A DNA stretch of 64,000 bases from Couchioplanes caeruleus (GTDB lineage Bacteria; Actinomycetota; Actinomycetes; Mycobacteriales; Micromonosporaceae): contig NZ_CP092183.1 in the NCBI RefSeq assembly GCF_023499255.1, positions 7,808,501 through 7,872,500 of the forward strand. Reading direction: 5' to 3'. A model generated the notes under the pieces. That model worked only from the letters and a program-made list of their open reading frames with translations, did not search any database and was not told the origin of the DNA. The first letter of the stretch is position 1, and each line of letters starts with the position of its first letter. Below, piece by piece: positions 49,539-58,274 of this stretch. A program made the translations under genes and the position numbers.

Positions 49539-50750
49539 ATGACGGACATCGTGGAGAGTGCTGAGGTATCGACGCTGCTCGACGAGTTGACGCGGATGGA
49601 GGGGCGCGAGGATCCGTACCCTCGATATCGCCGGTTGCGGGAGATTTCTCCGCTGGTCCGCGCCGACGACGGTGCGCTGGTTGTCACCCGGCATGCCGAT
49701 TGCGTTGCGGTGACCCGCGATTCACGGCTGGGGCACATGCCCTCGCACATGATCGAGTTCGTCAGCCCGGGGTGGCAGGAGCACCCGGCGCTGCGGCAGC
49801 TGTTCACCAGCATTCTCACGATGAACCCGCCGGATCACACGCGCCTGCGCCGCCTGATCAGTTCGTCCTTCACCGCGCGGCGGGTGCAGGCGCTGCGGCC
49901 GCGGATCGCCGAGATGGTCGGTGACCTGCTCGTACGGATGAGCGGCGAGGTCGATTTCATCGAGGGGTTCGCGTTTCCGCTGCCCGTCAATGTCATCGGC
50001 GAGCTGCTGGGCGTTCCGGAGCCGGACCGCGCCCAGTTCCAGCACCTGGTCCGCGACTGGACGCAGGTGCTGGAGATCGTCACGCCGGAGGTGCTCGCCA
50101 CGGCCGACCCGGCGGCCGCGACGATTCGCGAGTATCTGAGCGGGCTGGCCGCCGAGCGGCGTCGCAAGCCGGCCGACGATCTGATCAGCGCGCTGGTCGC
50201 GGCCGAGGAGGACGGCGACAAGCTCACCGACGACGAGCTGCTCACGATGGCCGGGCTGCTCTTCGCCGCCGGGTTCGAGACCACGACGAACCTGCTCGGC
50301 AACGGTCTGGTCGCGCTGCTGCGCAACCCCGATCAGCTCGCGCTGCTGCGCAAGGACGCCGGGCTTGCGGCCACCGCGGTCGAGGAGCTTCTCCGGTACG
50401 ACAGCCCGGTGCAACTGCTCAGCCGGGTGGCCTGGGACGACCTCGAGATCGCCGGCGTACGGGTCTCCGGCGGCGAGCGCCTCGTGGCGTACATCGGGGC
50501 GGGCAACCGCGATCCGGAACGGTTCCCGGACCCGGACCGGCTGGACCTGACCCGCTCCGACAACGCGCCGCTGTCGTTCGGCGGGGGCATCCACTACTGC
50601 GTGGGAGCGCCGCTGGCCCGGCTCGAGGCGCAGATCGCGTTGCCGGCGTTGGCCAACCACTTCCCGGAGCTGGCGTTCGCCGGCGAACCGGAGCGGCGGG
50701 ACAGCCTGGCGATCCGCGGCTACACCCGGATTCCGATCAACGCCGCCTGA
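49539..50750 (+). CDS. Cytochrome P450
   Basis: 403 residues, soluble bacterial class. I-helix A-G-F-E-T-T, E-x-x-R as E-E-L-L-R, and the heme loop F-G-G-G-I-H-Y-C-V-G-A-P-L-A-R with Cys354 as axial ligand. Monooxygenase of unknown substrate; no ferredoxin gene next to it. Its neighbours are the EspR-like regulator and the T-poor region. Confidence 0.94.
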   Translation: MTDIVESAEVSTLLDELTRMEGREDPYPRYRRLREISPLVRADDGALVVTRHADCVAVTRDSRLGHMPSHMIEFVSPGWQEHPALRQLFTSILTMNPPDHTRLRRLISSSFTARRVQALRPRIAEMVGDLLVRMSGEVDFIEGFAFPLPVNVIGELLGVPEPDRAQFQHLVRDWTQVLEIVTPEVLATADPAAATIREYLSGLAAERRRKPADDLISALVAAEEDGDKLTDDELLTMAGLLFAAGFETTTNLLGNGLVALLRNPDQLALLRKDAGLAATAVEELLRYDSPVQLLSRVAWDDLEIAGVRVSGGERLVAYIGAGNRDPERFPDPDRLDLTRSDNAPLSFGGGIHYCVGAPLARLEAQIALPALANHFPELAFAGEPERRDSLAIRGYTRIPINAA

Positions 50751-51334
50751 CGAGCAGGCACGGCTTCACCAGCGTGAGACCTGGGGAGCGCTGCGGTCGA
50801 GGAGAACGGTGCAGGCCCGGGAAGGCCGAGCACCCGAGTCCGGCCGATCCGGAAAATAAGAGCGCCGCTGCGAATTCCACGGGGGAAGAACTCGCAACGG
50901 CGTCGAGGGAAAGAGTATCGACCGGCGCGGTTGTTGTCCATCCGTACCGGCGATCATCGTCGGGCGCCGAACTACCGATGCGGGGCCCGCCGGTCGGGGC
51001 TTGCCGACGCCCCGATCAGCACGATGTAAACCCTGGTCAGCGCGCCAGGTCGCCCTCGTTCGCACGACCGATGCGCGGGTCGGCACGACGCGACCACCGG
51101 ACGGAACCGGTGGAGGCGCCGGTCGGCCGGCCGAACCCGCCGAAGGTGGGCCACCAGGCGAAGGGCAGCAGCCACGGCCGCCAGACAAGGAGCGGCAGCC
51201 ACGCAAAGAGCGGTAGCCAACGGCCGTCAGGCAAAGAGCGGCCGCGAGGCGGAGGGCCACCAGGCGAAGGACCGCCAGGAAGACGACGGTCCGGAGGCAG
51301 GTGGTGAGCCGGGGCAGCAGCAGCGAACCGCTGC
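50751..51334. other. Intergenic region, no gene seen
   Basis: 584 nt between the P450 and peptide deformylase ends. The right half (about 51100-51300) is again poor in T on the + strand and repeats GGCAGCCACG and GCAAAGAGCGG. No convincing coding frame on either strand; terminator hairpins are plausible but none stood out. Confidence 0.6.
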
Positions 51335-51871
51335 CTACTCGGCCACCCCGACCCCCGGCGCCTCAGCGCTCTGGGCCAGCAGCTTCTTCCGCTGTTTGGC
51401 GGGCAGCTTGTCGACGTACAGCAGCCCATCCAGGTGGTCGGTCTCGTGCTGCAGGCAGCGTGCCAGCAGGCCCGTGCCGTCGATGCGGATCGGGTCGCCG
51501 TGCATGTCGACGCCCGTGACGGACGCCGTTGCCGGGCGGCCGATGTCGGCGCGGACCCCGGGGACCGAGAGGCAGCCTTCGCTGTCCACGTCGAGGCCGC
51601 GGTTGTCCGGGAGGTGCAGCACCGGGTTGACCACGTGCGCCACGACGTTCGTATCCGTGTCGTCGGGGCAGTCGACCACGAAGACGCGGGCGTCGACGCC
51701 GATCTGGTTGGCGGCGAGGCCGACCCCGTCCGCCGCCGCCATGCTGGCGAACATGTCCGCGATGAGCTGCTGCAACGTCTCGTCGAACACCGTCACGTCC
51801 GCGCAGCGGCGGTGGAGCACGGGGTTGCCGTAGCGGGTGATCGGTCGTGGGGTTCCGGCCCGGGTCTGCAC
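51335..51871 (-). CDS. def: Peptide deformylase
   Basis: 178 residues with all three motifs: [10 protein letters not shown] (49-58), E-G-C-L-S-V-P-G with metal ligand Cys100, and Q-H-E-T-D-H-L-D-G with His142, Glu143 and His146. Removes the formyl group from nascent N-terminal methionine. Located 9 nt after the TauE-type gene and probably co-transcribed. Confidence 0.95.
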   Translation of the reverse strand: MQTRAGTPRPITRYGNPVLHRRCADVTVFDETLQQLIADMFASMAAADGVGLAANQIGVDARVFVVDCPDDTDTNVVAHVVNPVLHLPDNRGLDVDSEGCLSVPGVRADIGRPATASVTGVDMHGDPIRIDGTGLLARCLQHETDHLDGLLYVDKLPAKQRKKLLAQSAEAPGVGVAE

Positions 51872-51880
51872 GCGACCATC

Positions 51881-52663
51881 CTAATTTGCGATCGTGAGGG
51901 CGACATACAGCCCGGCCACGGCGATCGCCATGCCGCCGAGCAGCAACCGCAGACCTTTCTCCGGCATCCGGGGCTGCAGGTGGGCACCGAGGTAGCCGCC
52001 GATCAGGCCGCCGAGGCCGCACGACAGCCCGACCACCCAGTGCGGCGCGATCTCGCCGCCTTCACCCAGCGCGAGCACGGCGTAGGCGCCGGCACCCGCG
52101 ACGGAGGTGACGAACGTCGAGGCGAGCGCGGCGGGCGCGACCACCGCGACCGGCATGCCACGGCCGACCAGGATCGGCCCGAGGATCGAGCCGCCGCCGA
52201 TGCCGTAGATGCCGCCGACCACCCCGACCGCCAGGGACAGGCCGGTCACGCTTCGCGGGGAGGGCGCCGGCTTCGAGCGGGTCGATCGTGCGGGTTTGAC
52301 CGTACGGGCACAGAGCCACGCCCCCAGCGGAAGCAGCAACGCGGCCACGATGATCCGGAAGGCGCGCGGGCCGGGGACGGCGTACACCCGGAGAACCGCA
52401 CCGACGACCACGCCGGGCAGGGTGCCGGCGAGCATGAGCCGGGTCAGCGGACCGGTGAGCGCCCCGCGGCGGCCGTACCGGAGCAGAGCGCCCGGGCCGG
52501 AGACGACGTTGAACAGCAGGTTCGTCGGGGTGACCGCCGGGTTGGGCACGGCCAGCACGCTGAGCTGGACGGGCAGCAGGAAGATGGCGCCGGAGACGCC
52601 GACCGGCGTGGTGAGGACGGCGATGAGCAGCCCGGCCGCGAACCCGACGACGACCTCGACCAT
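51881..52663 (-). CDS. TauE/SafE-family membrane transporter
   Basis: 260 residues from the ATG at 52663 (GGGGAGACT upstream). Eight membrane helices in two repeats; the family P-V-G-V-S-G-A and G-I-Y-G-I-G-G-G-S-I motifs are present. Probably exports a sulfur-containing or carboxylate anion. Upstream DNA is a tandem repeat. Confidence 0.88.
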   Translation of the reverse strand: MVEVVVGFAAGLLIAVLTTPVGVSGAIFLLPVQLSVLAVPNPAVTPTNLLFNVVSGPGALLRYGRRGALTGPLTRLMLAGTLPGVVVGAVLRVYAVPGPRAFRIIVAALLLPLGAWLCARTVKPARSTRSKPAPSPRSVTGLSLAVGVVGGIYGIGGGSILGPILVGRGMPVAVVAPAALASTFVTSVAGAGAYAVLALGEGGEIAPHWVVGLSCGLGGLIGGYLGAHLQPRMPEKGLRLLLGGMAIAVAGLYVALTIAN

Positions 52664-52694
52664 CGGCCCAGTCTCCCCGACGCCCAGGGAGGGG

Positions 52695-52836
52695 CCGCCG
52701 GCACGCCACCAGGCCGAGCGACGGCAACGCCGGACAGCGGGCAGGCCGCCGGCACGCCAGGCCGCCGGCACGCCACGCCCGGCGGCGGGCAAACCGCCGG
52801 CACGCCACGCCCGGCGGCGGGCAGGCCGCCGGCACG
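52695..52836. repeat. 32-bp tandem repeat upstream of the TauE-type gene
   Basis: CCGCCGGCACGCCACGCCC units begin at 52762, 52794 and 52826 with a 32-bp period; degenerate copies lie from about 52695. Confidence 0.82.
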
Positions 52837-52914
52837 GTAGCGGGACGGGTGGTGTTGTGACCGGCGGGGCGTCGCCGGCCCGGGGCTGGGAGGCCGGCGA
52901 CGCCCCGACCGGGG

Positions 52915-54039
52915 TCAGGCGGTCGGCGGGGTGTCGCCGGCCGGGCCCGGGTCGTCGGCCGGGCGGGTGGTGCGGCGGGCGGCCCGGCCCGCGGCGTCGG
53001 CTGCCGTGCCGGCCCAGTTGCGGGCCTTGCCGGCCTGGGTGCCGGCCCAGTCGCCGAGGTCCGCCGCTCCGCCGGTCACGCGGCGGGCCAGGGAGATCAG
53101 CGGGTCCTGGGAGTTCTCGAACGACTCGCGGTAGTGCGAGGCCGCGGCCTTCACGTCGCCGGTCACCGAGGCGTTGCCGTCGGTGTCGCGGCGGTCGTAG
53201 TCGCCGCCGATGATGCGGCCGTAGTCGCCGGAGTCGACCCACTTGCGCAGCTCGGCGGCACGGGCGACGGGTACCGGGTGGCTGCTCCAGGCGGTCATGC
53301 CGATCTTGTGGATGCTGTCGCGCAGGTCGCCGCCGCCCTCGTAGTCCGCGGCCTGTTCGAGGAACGCGGCGGTGTCGATCTGGCTGAGGTCACCGCCGCC
53401 GGCCATCTTCATCAGCAGGCGGATGGACGCGGCCGGGTCCTGGCCGGCGAGCAGGCCCGCGCGGTCGGCCGACAGCTCCGCCTTGCGCCACCATTCGTAC
53501 ATCGCCACGATGATGGCCCGCAGCGCGAGGGCGCCGATCGGGATCCAGCTGACGTTGGTGGCCCAGCGGGTCAGGATCATCATGATCGTCTTGTAGACCG
53601 CGTGGCCGCTGCGGACGTGACCGATCTCGTGGCCGAGCAGCGCGCGCAGCTCGTCGTCGTCGAGCTTCTCGACCGCCGCCGTGGTGATCACGATGAACGG
53701 CCGGTCCATGCCGATCGCGCGGCCGTGGATGATCGGGTCCTGGGTGACGTACAGGTCCGGCAGCTCGGCCACGTCGAGGGTGGCCGCGGCCTCGGTGAAG
53801 CGCTGGTAGACGCGGGGATACTGGCGGTGGTCGACGCGGATCGAACCGGCCAGGTACTGCAGGCGGAATCCGCGCTCGTTCCACATGCCGAAGAACGCCT
53901 TCACCACGTCGTCGAAGCCGCGCAGCTCGCGAAGGGCGGTGAGCGCGCCACGGTCGGCGGGGTGCTCCCAGGCGCGGGAACTGATCCCGGTCAGCGTGAC
54001 CCGCTGCCGCGCGGGCCGATTGTCGTCGTCGATGGTCAT
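52915..54039 (-). CDS. M48-family metallopeptidase
   Basis: 374 residues from the ATG at 54039, preceded by GGAAGGA. Zinc motif H-E-I-G-H (His137, Glu138, His141) and third ligand Glu188 in A-E-L-S-A-D-R-A-G. A hydrophobic segment (about 152-182) lies between them, as in membrane-linked HtpX/Ste24-like enzymes. The last about 110 residues are an Ala/Arg/Pro-rich tail. Probably a protein quality-control or stress protease at the membrane. Confidence 0.9.
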   Translation of the reverse strand: MTIDDDNRPARQRVTLTGISSRAWEHPADRGALTALRELRGFDDVVKAFFGMWNERGFRLQYLAGSIRVDHRQYPRVYQRFTEAAATLDVAELPDLYVTQDPIIHGRAIGMDRPFIVITTAAVEKLDDDELRALLGHEIGHVRSGHAVYKTIMMILTRWATNVSWIPIGALALRAIIVAMYEWWRKAELSADRAGLLAGQDPAASIRLLMKMAGGGDLSQIDTAAFLEQAADYEGGGDLRDSIHKIGMTAWSSHPVPVARAAELRKWVDSGDYGRIIGGDYDRRDTDGNASVTGDVKAAASHYRESFENSQDPLISLARRVTGGAADLGDWAGTQAGKARNWAGTAADAAGRAARRTTRPADDPGPAGDTPPTA

Positions 54040-54191
54040 GGCGGTCCTTCCGGTCGACGCCTCCGCGAGGCTTCTGCAGGACACCGAGCTTGGCCGTCCG
54101 GGCCGGGTCCGCGCATCGGCTCGGAGCCGGATCTCCCCCGGTGCCCCTGCGACTTTCGGCCGACCCGCGCAGTACGGACAAATCCTCAAGC

Positions 54192-54207
54192 TGAGGTGTT
54201 TTTGATG
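54192..54207 (+). promoter_or_regulatory. Shared 16-bp motif before the Gfo/IolE operon
   Basis: TGAGGTGTTTTTGATG starts 63 nt before the Gfo/MocA GTG. The same motif with two changes starts 62 nt before the PhyH gene (59324-59339), next to a LacI-type regulator gene. A further dyad CCTCAAGCTGAGG overlaps it on the left. Confidence 0.55.
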
Positions 54208-54254
54208 GCCGGGACCGGTTGTGACGGCCTTTGCGGCGCTCGCATCCTCGAGGG

Positions 54255-55253
54255 GTGCGCATCGGACTGATCGGGCTGGGGCGGATCGGCGCGTTCCACG
54301 CCGAGACGCTCAGCTCGCTGCCGGGCGTCGAGCTGATCGTGTGCGATGCGCTGCCCGCGGTCACGGAACGGATCGCCGCGAAGTTCGGCGCCGGGGCCGC
54401 CGCGGGTCCCGCCGATCTGCTGCGCCGCGACCTCGACGGCGTGGTCATCGCCGCCGCCACCGACGCGCATCCCCAGCTGATCCTCGCGGCGGTCGAGTCG
54501 GGGCTGCCCGTGTTCTGCGAGAAGCCGGTGGCCAGGGGCGCCGCCGAGGCCGAGGAGGTGCTGCGGCACTGTGCCGGGAAGGCCGTGCAGATCGGGTACA
54601 ACCGGCGGTTCGATCCCGGCTTCGTCGCGGCGCGCGCGGCGGTCGCCGCCGCGGAGCTGGGCCGGCTGCACACCGTACGGTCGACGACGCTGGACCCGGC
54701 CCCGCCGCCCGCCGCCTACCTCGCCGCCTCCGGCGGCATCTTCCGCGACTGCAGCGTGCACGACTTCGACATCATCCGGTTCGTGACCGGCCGTGAGGTG
54801 GTCGACGTGTACGCGACCGGCAGCGCCCGCGGCGACGACGTGTTCGCGCGGACCGGCGACGCCGCCACGACGGCCGCCGTGCTCACCCTCGACGACGAGA
54901 CGATCGCGGTCGTGTCGAACACCCGCTACAACGGCCGGGGCTACGACGTACGCCTGGAGCTGCACGGCACCGCCGACAGCATCGCCGTGGGGCTGGAGGA
55001 CCGCCTGCCGCTGCGTTCGGTGGAGCCGGGGGTGTCGTTCCCGGCCGGATCGCCGCACGACTTCTTCATGGACCGCTTCGCGACGGCGTACCGGCGGGAG
55101 CTGACCGCGTTCACCGAGGTCGTGGCCGGTACGCGGGAAAGCCCGTGCACGGTCGCGGACGCGGTGGAGGCGGGCTGGATCGCCGAGGCGTGCACCCTGT
55201 CGCTGCGCGAGCACCGGCCGGTACGGATGACCGACGTGAGGAGTGCCGCATGA
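54255..55253 (+). CDS. Gfo/Idh/MocA-family oxidoreductase (inositol dehydrogenase-like)
   Basis: 332 residues from the GTG at 54255 (CGAGGG just upstream). G-L-G-R-I-G-A-F-H near the N-terminus, E-K-P-V-A near 88, and D-C-S-V-H-D-F-D-I-I-R with catalytic Asp and His. Likely oxidises an inositol or sugar with NAD(P). Coupled by ATGA to the isomerase gene; the two suit a cyclitol or sugar catabolic route. Confidence 0.92.
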   Translation: MRIGLIGLGRIGAFHAETLSSLPGVELIVCDALPAVTERIAAKFGAGAAAGPADLLRRDLDGVVIAAATDAHPQLILAAVESGLPVFCEKPVARGAAEAEEVLRHCAGKAVQIGYNRRFDPGFVAARAAVAAAELGRLHTVRSTTLDPAPPPAAYLAASGGIFRDCSVHDFDIIRFVTGREVVDVYATGSARGDDVFARTGDAATTAAVLTLDDETIAVVSNTRYNGRGYDVRLELHGTADSIAVGLEDRLPLRSVEPGVSFPAGSPHDFFMDRFATAYRRELTAFTEVVAGTRESPCTVADAVEAGWIAEACTLSLREHRPVRMTDVRSAA

Positions 55254-56080
55254 AGATCGCCGGAGCGCCCATCTCCTGGGGTGTCTGCGAGGTCCCGGGC
55301 TGGGGACACCAGCTGCCCGCCGGCCGCGTGCTGCGGGAGATGCGCGAGATCGGGCTGACCGCCACCGAGTTCGGTCCCGACGGTTTCCTGCCCTCCGACG
55401 ACATCCTGCGGGAGATCGGGCTGATCGCGGTGGGTGGGTTCGTCCCCGTGGTGCTGCACGACGGCGAGCCGGTGGTGGACCTGGACCGGTTCGTGGCGGC
55501 GGGCGCGGACACGGTGGTGCTCGCCGCGGCCACGGGACAGGACGGATACGACGACCGCCCCGACCTCGGCGACGACGGGTGGAAGCGGGTGCTGGCGAAC
55601 CTCGACCGCATCGCCGGGGCGGCTCGCGCGAGGGGCCTGACCCCCGTGCTGCACCCGCACGTCGGCACGATGGTCGAGACTCCGGAGGACGTCCACCGGG
55701 TGCTCGACGGCTCGCGGATCGCGCTGTGCCTGGACACCGGCCACCTGCTGATCGGCGGTACGGACCCGGTCGAGCTGGCGGAGCGGGCCGGCGACCGCAT
55801 CGCGCACGTGCACGCGAAGGACGTGGACGCGGCGCTGGCCGGGCAGGTCCGCGCCGGGCGGCTCACGTACACCGAGGCGGTCGCGGCGGGCATGTACCGG
55901 CCGATCGGCGACGGTGACGTGGACTTCGCCCGGGTCGCGGCGGCGCTGCGCCGGCACGGCTACGACGGCTGGTGGGTTCTGGAGCAGGACACGATCCTGA
56001 CCGGCGAGCCGGAGGACGAGGGGCCGGTCGCGGACGTACGCCGCAGCGCCGATCGGCTCCGCGCGATCCTCGCTAGCTGA
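55250..56080 (+). CDS. Sugar phosphate isomerase/epimerase (IolE-like, xylose isomerase-like TIM barrel)
   Basis: 276 residues. AP-endonuclease-2/xylose isomerase-like fold with I-S-W-G-V-C at the start, T-E-F-G-P at about 39, H-P-H-V-G-T near 139, C-L-D-T-G-H near 164 and H-V-H-A-K-D near 190, metal-binding positions of the IolE group. Could dehydrate or isomerise a keto-inositol from the previous enzyme. Its end overlaps the convergent PPOX gene by 8 nt. Confidence 0.88.
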   Translation: MKIAGAPISWGVCEVPGWGHQLPAGRVLREMREIGLTATEFGPDGFLPSDDILREIGLIAVGGFVPVVLHDGEPVVDLDRFVAAGADTVVLAAATGQDGYDDRPDLGDDGWKRVLANLDRIAGAARARGLTPVLHPHVGTMVETPEDVHRVLDGSRIALCLDTGHLLIGGTDPVELAERAGDRIAHVHAKDVDAALAGQVRAGRLTYTEAVAAGMYRPIGDGDVDFARVAAALRRHGYDGWWVLEQDTILTGEPEDEGPVADVRRSADRLRAILAS

Positions 56081-56570
56081 ACCGGTAACGGGTCTGGGTG
56101 TACGGACTCTTGCCGAACGACAGCACTTTCGCGGGCGCCACCCCGAACACCCAGCCGGTGCGCCCGTCGGGGTCCCGGAACGCGTCCGAGCCGACCTCGT
56201 AGTCCCAGTCCAGCTTCGACTTCCACAGGCCGGCGAGCGCGGTGAGCCGGTGCCGGTCGGTCACGCGCACGGCGGTGCCCTCGACGACGACGTCGACGCC
56301 CTCGCGCAGCCGGTTGATCCCGGTGGTGAGCACGACCGCCGGGTTGCGGACGAGGTTCGCCGACTTCTGCTCCTGGTCGCCCGTGCAGAAGTGCAGGACG
56401 CCCTCCCACCAGACCGCGGGCAGCGGGGTCACGTGCGGGTGGCCGTTCGCGCGTACGGTCGACAGCCAGAACATCTCCGAATCCTCGAGCAGCCGTTCGA
56501 CCTTCGCCCAGGGCACCGCCGCGGTGCCCGGCTCGCTGAAGTCCTCGTTGAGTTCGGCGGTCGGTTCCAT
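56073..56570 (-). CDS. PPOX-fold (pyridoxamine 5'-phosphate oxidase-like) protein
   Basis: 165 residues. Split-barrel pattern with W-L-S-T-V-R-A-N-G-H-P-H-V-T-P-L near 35 and V-V-V-E-G-T-A near 93. Members bind FMN, F420 or heme; the actinomycete branch often uses F420. It lies just downstream of the sigma factor gene (11-nt gap if the sigma stop at 56582 is counted) but upstream in reading direction is separate. Confidence 0.83.
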   Translation of the reverse strand: MEPTAELNEDFSEPGTAAVPWAKVERLLEDSEMFWLSTVRANGHPHVTPLPAVWWEGVLHFCTGDQEQKSANLVRNPAVVLTTGINRLREGVDVVVEGTAVRVTDRHRLTALAGLWKSKLDWDYEVGSDAFRDPDGRTGWVFGVAPAKVLSFGKSPYTQTRYRFS

Positions 56571-56581
56571 AGTCGTTCTCC

Positions 56582-57862
56582 TCAGGAGAGTTCCTCGGCG
56601 CGGGCCAGTAAGGCCCGCTGCTCAGCGTAGGAGTGGGCGACCGCCGCCGCCCGCTCGAAAAGTGCGACGGCCCGTTCCCGGTCTCCGGCCCGGGCGGTGA
56701 GCTCCGCCTCGGCGGCCACGGCCAGCGGGTAGTCGTCGAGGCCGCCGCCCTCCCGGGCCGCCGCGAGCAGCGCGAGCCCGTCCGCCGGCCGGTACGCGTA
56801 CCCGTGCGCGACGGCCCGGTTCAGCTGCACGACCGGCGACGGCAGGTGCTCCGCGAGCCGGTCGTAGAGGCCGGCGATCCGAGGCCAGTCGGTGGTGTCG
56901 GCGGCGTGGCAGGCGGCGATGCGGGCCTGTAGCGCGTACGGGCCGCCGGTCGCCGGCAGGGTCCGCAGCGCCTCGGCGATCGCGTCGTGGTCCCAGCGGG
57001 CGCGGTCCTGCCGGTCCAGGGTGAGCAGGTTGCCCTCGTCGTCGCGGCGCGCGTCCCGGCGCGAGTGCTGGAGCAGGAAGAGGGCGAGCAGCGCGGCGAC
57101 CTCCGGCTCGCCGGGCATGAGCTCCGTGAGCACCCGGGCCAGCCGGATGGCCTCGGCCGCGAACGCCGGCTCGCCGTCGCTGTCGTACCCGCGGGTGAAG
57201 AGCAGGTACAGCACGGCCAGCACCCCGGGCAGCCGCTCGGCCAGCGCCGCGCCCGACGGCACCCGGTACGGGATCCGCGCCTGCGCGATCTTCGTCTTGG
57301 CCCGGGTGAGCCGCCGGGTCATCGTCGACTCGGTGACCAGGAACGCCCGCGCGATGTCCGCGGTCGGTACGCCGGCGACCGTGCGCAGGGTCAGCGCCAC
57401 CCGTGCCTCCAGCGCGAGCGCGGGGTGGCAGCACGTGAAGATCAGCCGCAGCCGGTCATCCGACGTGGGCGCCGGAGCCGGGGCCGGATCGGCGAGCACG
57501 GCGAGCTCCGCGAGCTTGCGGCGTTCGACGGTCGCGCGCCGCAGCACGTCTATCGCGCGGTTGCGCGCGACCGTCATCAGCCAGCCGCCGGGGTTCGCCG
57601 GGACGCCGTCGACGGGCCACCGTTCCAGCGCGACCGTGACCGCCTCCTGGGCGCAGTCCTCGGCGAGGTCCCAATCGCCGGTGATCCGGATCAGCGCGGC
57701 CACGATCCGGCCGTGACTGTCCGCCACGGCCTCGGCGACGACGGCCCGGACGTCGGGCGCGGCCGCACCGCCCGCACCTGGCGGCGGGCTCGAGGCGGCC
57801 GCGTCCAGGGCGGGATGCGAGGCGGCCGCGCCCGGGTCCCGGCTCCCGGCGACCTGATCCAT
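56582..57862 (-). CDS. ECF sigma factor of the ECF42 type
   Basis: 426 residues from the ATG at 57862. Sigma region 2 (D-W-D-L-A-E-D-C-A-Q-E-A) and region 4 (V-P-T-A-D-I-A-R-A-F-L-V-T-E-S-T-M) are followed by a roughly 200-residue TPR-like C-terminal extension, the mark of ECF42. The extension is needed for activity in studied members. Translationally coupled (TGATG) to the YCII gene upstream, its standard partner. Confidence 0.92.
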   Translation of the reverse strand: MDQVAGSRDPGAAASHPALDAAASSPPPGAGGAAAPDVRAVVAEAVADSHGRIVAALIRITGDWDLAEDCAQEAVTVALERWPVDGVPANPGGWLMTVARNRAIDVLRRATVERRKLAELAVLADPAPAPAPTSDDRLRLIFTCCHPALALEARVALTLRTVAGVPTADIARAFLVTESTMTRRLTRAKTKIAQARIPYRVPSGAALAERLPGVLAVLYLLFTRGYDSDGEPAFAAEAIRLARVLTELMPGEPEVAALLALFLLQHSRRDARRDDEGNLLTLDRQDRARWDHDAIAEALRTLPATGGPYALQARIAACHAADTTDWPRIAGLYDRLAEHLPSPVVQLNRAVAHGYAYRPADGLALLAAAREGGGLDDYPLAVAAEAELTARAGDRERAVALFERAAAVAHSYAEQRALLARAEELS

Positions 57863-58191
57863 CAGGCGCCGGGGAAGGGCCGCAGCTCGATCCGGCCGTG
57901 CCACGCCATCGGGTGGGCGCGGACGACCTCGATGGCCTCGTCCAGGTCGGCGCACTCCAGGATGTCGTAGCCCACGATGACCTCCTTGGTCTCCGCGAAG
58001 GGGCCGTCGGAGAGCAGCAGCTGCCCGCCGCGGACCCGGACCGTCGTGGCGGCCGACGGCGGGGCCAGCTGGTCGCCCTCGAGGCGGCGCCCGGCCGCGT
58101 CGTTCTCGGCGACCCACTTGTCGATGTCGGGCACCGCCGAGTCGTCGGTCTCGGGCTCGGTGTCGGTGCAGACGAACATCATGTACTTCAT
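57862..58191 (-). CDS. YCII/DGPF-domain protein, ECF42 partner
   Basis: 109 residues with the L-S-D-G-P-F-A-E-T-K-E motif that names the DGPF family, ferredoxin-like fold. ATG at 58191 follows GAGGAG. Usually co-expressed with and a target of ECF42 sigma factors; an enzymatic role is unproven. Confidence 0.92.
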   Translation of the reverse strand: MKYMMFVCTDTEPETDDSAVPDIDKWVAENDAAGRRLEGDQLAPPSAATTVRVRGGQLLLSDGPFAETKEVIVGYDILECADLDEAIEVVRAHPMAWHGRIELRPFPGA

Positions 58192-58274
58192 CTCGGCTCC
58201 TCTGTTCTGTCCCGGTGGATGCCCCAGTGACGAACGGCGGTGGCGCGACCGGACAGGTCCGCCGGAAAAAGATC

